Source: Azohydromonas caseinilytica (GTDB lineage Bacteria; Pseudomonadota; Gammaproteobacteria; Burkholderiales; Burkholderiaceae_C). From it: 64,000 nucleotides of DNA. The translations under genes were made by a program, and so were the position numbers. Below, one piece after another: positions 8,358-15,755 of the stretch. The stretch covers positions 186,001 through 250,000 of the forward strand of contig NZ_JABBFW010000004.1 in the NCBI RefSeq assembly GCF_012927045.1, in the 5' to 3' direction. The notes under the pieces are model-generated. The model did no database searches. It was not told where the DNA came from and worked only from the letters and a program-made list of their open reading frames with translations. Position 1 is the stretch's first letter, and each line of letters begins with the position of its first letter.

Positions 8358-9245
8358 ATGTATCTGAAACACCTGCAGTACCTGCAGCTCGTGATCCAGC
8401 ACGGCAGCCAAGCGGCCGCGGCCCGAGCGGCCGGCGTGAGCCAGAGCGCCATCGCGCAAGCGATGCAGGCGCTGGAGCGGCAGCTGGGTTGCGTGCTGTT
8501 CGAGTCGGCCGGTCGGCGCAAGCTGCCCACGGCGGCAGCGCTGCAAGCCGCACGGCGTGCTGCCGAACTGCAGCACGGTGCGGCGCCGCTGCCCGGCGCA
8601 TGGGACGCGAGCCTGCTGGCACCGGGCGTGCCGCGCCTGCGCGTAGGGATGGCGCCGGCGGCGGCGTTGCTGTACGCGCCGGCGATCGAGCGCCACTGGC
8701 GCATGCTGGAGCCCGACGGCTTGTTGCGCATCGTCGGCGGCACGGCGCAGGAGCAGTTCGCGGCGCTGGAGCGCGGGGAGCTGGAGCTGGCCATCGTGCC
8801 GCGCCCGCGCGGTTGGCGTGCCACCGGGTTGCGCAGCCAGTTGTTGCACACCAGCGCGCCTTTCGTGGTGGCGCGGCGTGGCCATGCGCTGGCGCAGGCC
8901 GAGTCGCTGGAGCAAATCGCGCGGGCGGGCTGGGCGGTGGCCGGGCGCGTGGGCACCGCCGGCAACACCATCGAGGAGGCGCATCGCGTGCGCGGTTGGC
9001 CGCTGCCGCGGGTGCTGGCGCAGTGCGCCGACTACGGCGCACTGCTGAACCTGGTGGCACACAGCGAGCTGCTGTGCACGCTGCCGCACCCGGCGCTGCT
9101 GTCCGACCCGGTGCAGGCCGAGCTCGTGAGGCTGCCGCTGCGCGAGGGGCTGCCGCGCTACGAAGTCAGCGCGTTCTGGACGCCCGCGCTGCCCGGGCGC
9201 TTCGGTGCCCTGCTCAAGGAATTGCGCGGGCTGGCAAAGGCCTGA
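8358..9245 (+). CDS. LysR-family transcriptional regulator (sulfatase locus)
   Basis: A 295-residue LysR-type regulator. The N-terminal winged helix (residues about 3-62) shows the usual pattern QAAAARAAGVSQSAIAQAMQ and LERQLGCVLFE; the remaining part is the two-lobed effector-binding domain. It is divergent from the Bug-type binding protein and sulfatase genes, so it most likely controls them and itself through the inverted repeat in the shared gap. The ATG at 8358 has no strong Shine-Dalgarno sequence but fits the family N-terminus. The inducer is unknown and could be the sulfated substrate or its product. Confidence 0.88.
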   Translation: MYLKHLQYLQLVIQHGSQAAAARAAGVSQSAIAQAMQALERQLGCVLFESAGRRKLPTAAALQAARRAAELQHGAAPLPGAWDASLLAPGVPRLRVGMAPAAALLYAPAIERHWRMLEPDGLLRIVGGTAQEQFAALERGELELAIVPRPRGWRATGLRSQLLHTSAPFVVARRGHALAQAESLEQIARAGWAVAGRVGTAGNTIEEAHRVRGWPLPRVLAQCADYGALLNLVAHSELLCTLPHPALLSDPVQAELVRLPLREGLPRYEVSAFWTPALPGRFGALLKELRGLAKA

Positions 9246-9407
9246 TGCCGAGTTGACCAGGCACCGGGCGGCTCCTGTCGTGCCCGCCTGCCTCGTGGTG
9301 ACCAGCCGCGCGGATGCAGGCCATGCTGGACGAGGCCTTGCGCCGCGAGGCAGGGAAACGGCGCTCGAAAGTTCGGCCCGGACAGCCCGCTGGTCCGAGC
9401 CAGGCCG

Positions 9408-9683
9408 TCAGCCCTGGCCCTTGGTGAATCGCCCCGCCGTGGCGATGAGCGTGGCGCCGCAGGTGGTCTTGTGGCCCTCGTAGGCCACCGGGATGCCGTT
9501 GATGGTGTGGCTCGGGTCGCCTTCGGCGATGGTGCAGCCGCCGTGGCCCCGCCGTGGGCAGCTGCAGGCATCGCCCTGGAGCGCCACTGCGATGCCGTCC
9601 ACCGTGAATTGCGGCGCCCCGCTGCTCATCACCTTGCCGCCATGGTCGGTCGGGTCGCCCAGCCGGATGATCTTCCTGGACAT
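9408..9683 (-). CDS. PAAR-domain T6SS spike-tip protein
   Basis: A 91-residue protein that is essentially one PAAR domain. It begins MSRKIIRLGDPTDHGG, has the repeated beta-prism motifs GDACSCPRRGH and EGDPSHTINGIPVAYEGH, and Cys/His residues suited to bind the tip zinc. PAAR proteins cap the VgrG trimer and sharpen the type VI secretion spike, often helping effector loading. It is the last gene of the leftward block tssF-vgrG-tle4-tli4-PAAR, 24 bases after the immunity gene. It has no C-terminal toxin extension. Confidence 0.92.
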   Translation of the reverse strand: MSRKIIRLGDPTDHGGKVMSSGAPQFTVDGIAVALQGDACSCPRRGHGGCTIAEGDPSHTINGIPVAYEGHKTTCGATLIATAGRFTKGQG

Positions 9684-9707
9684 GGCTTCAGCCTCCGGCG
9701 CTGGAGC

Positions 9708-11105
9708 TCATGCGTCTTCTCCTGCTTGGGCCGGCTTCGCGGGCGCCGTATCCGGTGGCGCCTCGTACGCCGCCAAGCGCCACACGGCGGGCACCTTGCC
9801 GCGCGGGCGTTCGCCCCTGAACTGCTGCCAGAGCGTGGGCTGGGCCCACACCAGCGCCATCGGCACGAGATCGCCCTCGTTCAGCCACAAGCCCTTGGGC
9901 TGCGCCAAGTTCAGCTCGTCGTCGCACTCCCACCAGCCGGCCTGCGGGCAGCGGTGGCCGGTGACGTGGCGTTCGCCCAGGGGCGCTTTCACGGGCGCGG
10001 TCTGGCTGGTCTTGGCATTGCCGGTCGGACGAATGCGGATAGAGCCGGTGAGTTTGTCCCACAGCGCGATCGCTTCCTCGTCGCTGAGGCTGGGCTTGAC
10101 GGCGCCTGCGGAGTTTTCGCCCACGCCAGTCTTGAAATCGATATCTGCATAGGGTTGCAGAGGGTTTCCGGGCGTTCCGGTGAACTTCATCCAGAAATCG
10201 TGGTGGGCATACGATTTATCCTCGTTCGGCGTGCGTGTCAGGTATTCGAAACCCGTTTTCCATTCATTGATTTCACGCTTGGCGCGCCGGAAAACGGTGA
10301 GCATTCGGAAAGGCTCGGGTCGGCCAGCCTTGCGGGCACGTTCCACGGAAATATCCAACTGCTGCTCCAACGACCAACGCATCTCATTGGCAGGGCCAAT
10401 GTAAATTGACAGATGCACATCCGGGAACTCCTTGAGCCGGAATCCCACCCGGATGTGCTCATTGACGTCCTCGGGTTTCGTGCCCGGGGCTTCCGCCAGG
10501 AAGGCATTTTCAATGCAGGTCCCCGGCTCGGTCGGCACCTCGGTTTCATGACGTGGGCGCAGGCGGCGCGCCATGTCGTTAATTTCATCGATCGTTCCGT
10601 CCTTGTCGTTGGCCAAGGGGAGCGCCTGCATTCCCACCAGGTTATTGCTCATCGCAAAAAAGGAGTTGATGCGCAACAGGCCGTCGCTGCCTGCATCCCG
10701 CTGGCTGATGATGTGTCGCATCCCTGGCACAGCACCGCTAATCGTTTCGAAATAGAGTGTCAGGTTCTCTGTTCTAGGAAACCTGATTTCTGACTTTAAG
10801 TGGGCCTCGACTTCAGCAACGCGATTTGATATCTCGTCAGCTTGGCCCTTTTCCACCCACACGCTCAGCGGCACGGCGACATCACCCCAGACCACCCGAG
10901 TTTGTTCCGGCAGATCAATCATGAAACGCCCAAAGCACACCGTTTTCGTCTTCTCGAACAGCGGCTGCAAGCTTGGGCTCAGATTGACCATATTCGCCTT
11001 TTCTTGGGAAACGGGGTGAGCATGACAGGCCGTCAATACGGCGGTGGCGGCCAACAACATGGTCGGCAAACGCATGGTGACGAGCAGTCGTGTAAACAGA
11101 TTCAT
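9708..11105 (-). CDS. tli4: Tli4-like T6SS immunity lipoprotein
   Basis: A 465-residue protein of the Tli4 family, periplasmic immunity proteins that neutralise Tle4 phospholipases. The N-terminus is a lipoprotein signal ending in the lipobox LTAC (Cys about residue 27), placing it where the toxin acts. The start ATG overlaps the lipase stop codon (ATGA), so toxin and immunity are translationally coupled. After the Tli4 region there is a distinct C-terminal segment (about 380-450, with HRCPQAGWWECDD and a GERPRGKVPAVW motif), resembling an extra module seen on Burkholderia T6SS immunity or effector proteins. The gene is visibly richer in A/T than its neighbours, suggesting transfer. An alternative start five codons upstream exists. 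Confidence 0.82.
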   Translation of the reverse strand: MNLFTRLLVTMRLPTMLLAATAVLTACHAHPVSQEKANMVNLSPSLQPLFEKTKTVCFGRFMIDLPEQTRVVWGDVAVPLSVWVEKGQADEISNRVAEVEAHLKSEIRFPRTENLTLYFETISGAVPGMRHIISQRDAGSDGLLRINSFFAMSNNLVGMQALPLANDKDGTIDEINDMARRLRPRHETEVPTEPGTCIENAFLAEAPGTKPEDVNEHIRVGFRLKEFPDVHLSIYIGPANEMRWSLEQQLDISVERARKAGRPEPFRMLTVFRRAKREINEWKTGFEYLTRTPNEDKSYAHHDFWMKFTGTPGNPLQPYADIDFKTGVGENSAGAVKPSLSDEEAIALWDKLTGSIRIRPTGNAKTSQTAPVKAPLGERHVTGHRCPQAGWWECDDELNLAQPKGLWLNEGDLVPMALVWAQPTLWQQFRGERPRGKVPAVWRLAAYEAPPDTAPAKPAQAGEDA

Positions 11106-12925
11106 GTGCGTTTCTCCCATTTTGCTTGCTGCGCGATGCGCACAATGCTGTAAAGCGTGGAGGCAACGGCGCGCGTATCTTGATAGCTCCCCTGATGCTC
11201 GTAGCCGCTTTGCCGGAATACCGCCTTGCATTTGCCCCTGCTTTTCTGGTGTTCGGCCGAGCGTGCCGGGACGGTCAGGTCGCCGGGCTCGTCCGGAGGC
11301 AGCAGGATCGCCTTGATAGGGGCAGGAACCGTGGCACCTACCCTTGGCCCGAACAATTTTTCCTGCTCCTTATATGTTCTGCTGGTGTCGTAACGCACAA
11401 GATCGATTTGTCCTTGCCGGGTATCGGCAAGGATGGGCCATGATTCCCATCCTGATGGATCGGGACAAAATGCACTGATTTCCCATGTGACGCTACCGAA
11501 ACTCAGGCGTTCACGATCATCGCCGTAGTGGACATAAGTGCACCTATGGTATGTGCCTTCAATTGTGGTGTGCAGCTGCCGAGCTTTATTCAGATATTTG
11601 GCGGTCCGATCATAAGTTCCACCACCCTGCCTCGCAGTGAGACCTGCAGGATTGAGCCAACGCTCGTTGGGGATCAACGCATACCACTTGCCACGCAACT
11701 TGTAGATTTGCTCATAGGGATCGGCCTCCCCAGTCTTTAAGTCTTTCTTCGGCAGGCTCAGCAGCGTGCGATTTCTGTGTCTAATTTGCAGCCAGCCCTC
11801 GCCATACGCCTTGCTGGGCAGCAACTGCAGTGCGCCGGGCGAGTTGGCCAGTACAGCCGTCACCTCGTCCCCGTAGTTGCCAGCCACCTTGGCGCCAATA
11901 CTCGTTTCGGGACCATGCATGACGCCCGGATCTTCAAAGCCGGCCCGCATGCGCTTGTAGGCAGCGGGGGCGCCAATGGCCGGCTGTACCCCGTGCACGA
12001 TCCCCAAGACCTTGTCCTGCAAGCCACCGATGTCCGGGTGGACCAGGGCACGCCCAACGAGCCCACCCATGCTGTGCGTGACCACGATGACCTGCTTGCA
12101 TTCGTACCGGGGTCGGTTGTTGTCATCACGCGCCTCGGCGTAGCTCTTGATGATGGCTTCGATCCGTTCGGCGACAGCCTTGGCACTGATGTCGTTTGAT
12201 TGGAGCCAGTTGTAGCCAATGGCATGCACCGGGAACCAGCAGCCGTTGACGACCTGCCTGAGCTCGTCTTCGGTCAGCGCCTTCTGAGGCAGGCTTTCGT
12301 CGGCCATCCACCGTACCGGATCAACACCCACCACATCGCGCCAGACAGGCCGCAACCGGCCGTCGGTGAACACGTTGTTGAGCCGGCCCTCCAGGTACTG
12401 GAGCAGCACCCCATAGCTCTTGAAGTAGACCTCGCCCCAGCCGCGCTGCCGTGCTTTCTGGACGGCCGTGCGGCCACCCGGCTGGGTCGGCGGATCGTCG
12501 GCGAGGTAAGGGGAGCGGAATCCTTCCGCCAGTTCCACGTTGGCGTGCCGTTCGTCACCGTCCAGGTCTGGATTGGGGCTTTGAGGGTTGTAGACGTCCA
12601 CGGCCGTGGTATCGGGATCCAACTGCAGTTGCCGCTCACGCGCACTGAGCTTGGACTCGCCATACACGTTTCCTGCGCCAAGCGAATCAGGCCGCCAGGC
12701 AATGTTGTCCTCCGGATTCGTGCGCCCCAGTTGTCGCATGCGCTCGGCGGAGGTAATGCGCAGGTTCGAGCCCATGATCCCGGGCAGGAAGACGATCGGC
12801 AGCACGCGCCGCGGTGCGAAATGCGCCACCTGCTGGGCGCGGTCTTGCTGCGGCGTGCCGAAGCCGGCAGGCTGGGGGTTGCCCCGGGTTCTGGAATCGA
12901 CGGGAAGGTGAAGGCCGGTCGCCAT
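11102..12925 (-). CDS. tle4: Tle4-like T6SS phospholipase effector
   Basis: A 607-residue alpha/beta-hydrolase with the N-terminal motif PIVFLPGIMGSNLR (around 43-56, oxyanion-hole region) and the nucleophile elbow THSMGG with Ser285. This pattern, the length and the coupled Tli4 gene identify a Tle4-type antibacterial lipase like Pseudomonas aeruginosa PA1510, delivered by VgrG to degrade membrane phospholipid in target cells. No signal peptide is present, as expected for T6SS cargo. It lies 43 bases after vgrG. The 3-prime half is visibly less GC-rich than the 5-prime part. The exact lipid specificity cannot be read. Confidence 0.85.
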   Translation of the reverse strand: MATGLHLPVDSRTRGNPQPAGFGTPQQDRAQQVAHFAPRRVLPIVFLPGIMGSNLRITSAERMRQLGRTNPEDNIAWRPDSLGAGNVYGESKLSARERQLQLDPDTTAVDVYNPQSPNPDLDGDERHANVELAEGFRSPYLADDPPTQPGGRTAVQKARQRGWGEVYFKSYGVLLQYLEGRLNNVFTDGRLRPVWRDVVGVDPVRWMADESLPQKALTEDELRQVVNGCWFPVHAIGYNWLQSNDISAKAVAERIEAIIKSYAEARDDNNRPRYECKQVIVVTHSMGGLVGRALVHPDIGGLQDKVLGIVHGVQPAIGAPAAYKRMRAGFEDPGVMHGPETSIGAKVAGNYGDEVTAVLANSPGALQLLPSKAYGEGWLQIRHRNRTLLSLPKKDLKTGEADPYEQIYKLRGKWYALIPNERWLNPAGLTARQGGGTYDRTAKYLNKARQLHTTIEGTYHRCTYVHYGDDRERLSFGSVTWEISAFCPDPSGWESWPILADTRQGQIDLVRYDTSRTYKEQEKLFGPRVGATVPAPIKAILLPPDEPGDLTVPARSAEHQKSRGKCKAVFRQSGYEHQGSYQDTRAVASTLYSIVRIAQQAKWEKRT

Positions 12926-12968
12926 GGCTTGAGGACGTGGTGGAGGTCTGGAGTGAAGAGAAGCCCAT

Positions 12969-15710
12969 TCAGTCGTACTGCGGCTCGACGGTGTAGGACT
13001 CGTAGGGCTCGGCCAGCGGGAAGCGCTGCGTCAGCCCGTTGCCATCCGTGACTCCCTCGAAGGTCGCGCCGGAGGCGGTGCGGACGAGGTAGCGCTGGTG
13101 GGCCATGGGCTCGTTGGTGCCGGTCCAGCGCATCACCACCTGCTGATCGAACTTCAGCCCGCTCCCCGGCGCCTTCACCCCCGCCGGCACCCCGTCCCCG
13201 CCGCTGCTGTGCGTGAACGTCATCGACTTCACGACGTACGCCTCGCGCGCCTGCTCGTAGATGGCCCCGCCGCCCCAGCGCGTGGCCGCGCCCTGGCTCA
13301 CCAGCTCGATCTCCGGGGCCTGGATCACGACCTTGGCGCCGGCCGTGAGCCGGAGGCTGCGCGCGGCCAGCAGCTCGATGTCGCCGTCGTGCGCCTGCAC
13401 GCTCACCGGCCCCTGCGCCGCCACTGTCTCGATGCCGCCCTGGTGCGCGAAGCTGCTCAGCCCGGCCACGGCGCGCTGGCGGATCTGCCCGCCGGCGCTG
13501 AGCTGGGTGTGGCCCACGCTGACGCTGTCGATGTGCGTCTGCGCGCCCAGCAGCAGGTTGTCCTGGCTGGCGATGGCCGCCCCGGCTGCGGCGCTGACCG
13601 CCACCACGCCCGCGCCGCCGCCCGCGGCCTTGGGATCGATGTTTGAGCCCTTGTCCCAGTCCTGCAGCAGCCGCACCAGCCGCTCCAGCCGCTTGGGATC
13701 GGTGGCGCCGGCCTGGTGCGTGTCGGCCAGCGCGCCGAGCTGTTCCACGGCCGAGTGCAGCGCGCGCAGCAGCCCCAGCAGCTCCTCGCGCGCCAGGTGG
13801 TGGCCGCCGGCCTCGGGCTGCGCCGCCGAGGAGATCAGCACGCCCTGCGCCCCGCGCACGGCGGTGGTGGCGTCGCTGCGCAGCTCGGCGCCCTCGCCGC
13901 GGGGCTGCGTGCGGCCCTGGCGCATGGGCGTGGCCAGGTCACCGAGGTTGAGCTGGCTGGCGGCATGGTCGCTGGCGAGCTGCACGCTGATGTGGTCCCG
14001 CGTGTCGTTGAAGCGCAGTTGCTGCTGGCGGCTGCCTTCGAGCTCGCGCGTGACGATGCCGCTCAGGGCATGGTTGTGCGGCAGGCCGGTCAGGGCGTCG
14101 AAGCGCGGCGGCGGGTTGGCCGCGTGGTGACGGCTGCCCATGATCACCGGGCGCGAGGGGTCGCCCATTTCGAAGCCGATGCTCACCTCCATGCCCGGAC
14201 GCAGCGGGAACACCACCCCGAAGCCCGGCCCGCACCACAGTCCGTTGACGCGCACCCAGGCGCTGTCGCCGGCATTGCCGTTGGTACCCGCGCCCTGGGC
14301 GTGCTCGTGGTCCTCGGGGTCCAGGCCATGGAACTGCACCTTGACGCGGCCGAGCTCGTCGCACCACACCGGCACGTTGCCCACGCCCACCACGCTGGCC
14401 GTCATCAGCGGCATGGCAGGCAGGTCGAAGCGCGGGTCCCAGGCCGGCGCCAGCGGCGCGTCGCGCTGCACGGCCGTGAAGCGGTTGACATAGCGCTCGT
14501 CCGCGTCGCAAGGCGGTGGCGTGTCGGCCCAGCCGGGGACTCGTGCCGTGCTGGCGCCCAGCAGCGCCTGCACGCGATCGTCGAGCTCCTTGGGCAGGTT
14601 GCTGCGCGCCCAGTGCTGCAGCCGCACGGTGAGGAGTTCGCGCTGGCGCGGCTCGCGGGTGTCGAGCTGCGGGTGGCCGTCGATGCGGTTGTATTCGCCT
14701 ACCGCCTGCTCCCGCACGCTGCCCACGCCGTGCAGGAGCTGCGCGCGGCCGGCGTGGCGGTGCAGCGCCACGCGCGTCAGGCGGTCGAAGTCGGCCAGGT
14801 CCGCGCCGGCATGGGGCAGCTCGATGCGCGCGTCGTGCAGCGCCGCGGCCAGGGCGTTGCCGGCCGCGCCCTGGTCCACGCCGCCCTCGGCGCCGGCGAT
14901 GTCCACGCGCGCCATCTCGTGGTCCCAGCTGGCGCGGCGCACGCTGCCGGCCACCAGCTCGTGCGTGGGCACCAGCAGCTCGATGCTGTCGCGCTGCTCG
15001 GTGCCGCGGCTGTGGTGGTAGCGCAGCGGCCCGGCGGCGTTGGCGGGAAGCCGGCCGGCGTCGTCGAACAGCACCAGTTCCTGCCGCGGCGTGGCGCCGT
15101 GGCCGTCCGCGCCGGGGCGGAAGAACCAGCCGATGCCCTCGCGCGCGAGCAGGCCGCGCAGGAAGTCCGCGTCGCTCTGGTGCAGCTGCAGCGTGCAGGC
15201 GCGCCGCGGGTAGCGCGCCTCGTCGAGCAGCAGCGTCCAGTCGAAGCAGCGCGCCAGCGCCGGGCAGCGCCGCTGCCAGCCCTCCAGCACCAGGCGCGCG
15301 ATCTCCGGCACGCTCTTGTCGAGGAAGACGCGGTTGCCGCGCCGCTGCTCCATGACGCCCAGCAGGTCGCGAGCGCCGAGCTGCACGGCGGTGAGCGCGC
15401 CGTCGCCCTGGCCCAGCCGCGCCTGGGTGACGATCACGCTAAAGCGCCGCAGGCCGCCGCGGTCGGTGACCAGCCCCACCTCCACGGGCAGGCCGATGAG
15501 CGCCTGCACGTCGAGGTCCGCGCGCGTGGTCAGGCAGGTGATGTCGGCGCGCAGGCCCTCGCACAGGCCTTCGCTCACGTGCAGCTGCTGCGGCAGCAGC
15601 ACGCCGTTGAAGTGCGGCGCCACGGGCTGGCCGAAGCGCAGCCGGATCGGGCGCCGGCCCTGGTCCAGAAAGCGCTCCAGCGGATCGCGGGCGAGGTCGT
15701 GAAGGTTCAT
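12969..15710 (-). CDS. vgrG: VgrG spike protein with C-terminal extension
   Basis: A 913-residue T6SS spike protein. The gp27-like beta-barrels occupy about 1-400, the gp5-like OB fold about 440-530 (DELGRVKVQFHGLD; SAWVRVNGLWCGPGFG; GDPSRPVIMGS), and the DUF2345 beta-helix region about 620-800. A 100-residue tail follows, containing QRYLVRTASGATFEGVTD and GLTQRF, a beta-rich segment typical of VgrGs that dock a cognate effector. It is followed by the Tle4 lipase, Tli4 and PAAR, so it should deliver this lipase. It begins 45 bases after tssF. Complete, without frameshift. Confidence 0.95.
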   Translation of the reverse strand: MNLHDLARDPLERFLDQGRRPIRLRFGQPVAPHFNGVLLPQQLHVSEGLCEGLRADITCLTTRADLDVQALIGLPVEVGLVTDRGGLRRFSVIVTQARLGQGDGALTAVQLGARDLLGVMEQRRGNRVFLDKSVPEIARLVLEGWQRRCPALARCFDWTLLLDEARYPRRACTLQLHQSDADFLRGLLAREGIGWFFRPGADGHGATPRQELVLFDDAGRLPANAAGPLRYHHSRGTEQRDSIELLVPTHELVAGSVRRASWDHEMARVDIAGAEGGVDQGAAGNALAAALHDARIELPHAGADLADFDRLTRVALHRHAGRAQLLHGVGSVREQAVGEYNRIDGHPQLDTREPRQRELLTVRLQHWARSNLPKELDDRVQALLGASTARVPGWADTPPPCDADERYVNRFTAVQRDAPLAPAWDPRFDLPAMPLMTASVVGVGNVPVWCDELGRVKVQFHGLDPEDHEHAQGAGTNGNAGDSAWVRVNGLWCGPGFGVVFPLRPGMEVSIGFEMGDPSRPVIMGSRHHAANPPPRFDALTGLPHNHALSGIVTRELEGSRQQQLRFNDTRDHISVQLASDHAASQLNLGDLATPMRQGRTQPRGEGAELRSDATTAVRGAQGVLISSAAQPEAGGHHLAREELLGLLRALHSAVEQLGALADTHQAGATDPKRLERLVRLLQDWDKGSNIDPKAAGGGAGVVAVSAAAGAAIASQDNLLLGAQTHIDSVSVGHTQLSAGGQIRQRAVAGLSSFAHQGGIETVAAQGPVSVQAHDGDIELLAARSLRLTAGAKVVIQAPEIELVSQGAATRWGGGAIYEQAREAYVVKSMTFTHSSGGDGVPAGVKAPGSGLKFDQQVVMRWTGTNEPMAHQRYLVRTASGATFEGVTDGNGLTQRFPLAEPYESYTVEPQYD

Positions 15711-15755
15711 GGCCGGTACAAAGGTCAGACGCTGGAGAGATGGCGAAGCCGGGGG

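Noticed and set aside
5953..9060. Apparent 1035-residue fusion of an Arg/Ala-rich region to the sulfatase
   Set aside because: Only the part from MTTKRPNFVF (7266) is real; upstream the frame is the shadow of the binding-protein and LysR genes.
9314..9430. Short ORF reading MQAMLDEALRREAG next to the PAAR gene
   Set aside because: Only 38 codons with an upstream in-frame stop and no ribosome-binding site; kept only as a possible remnant in the findings.
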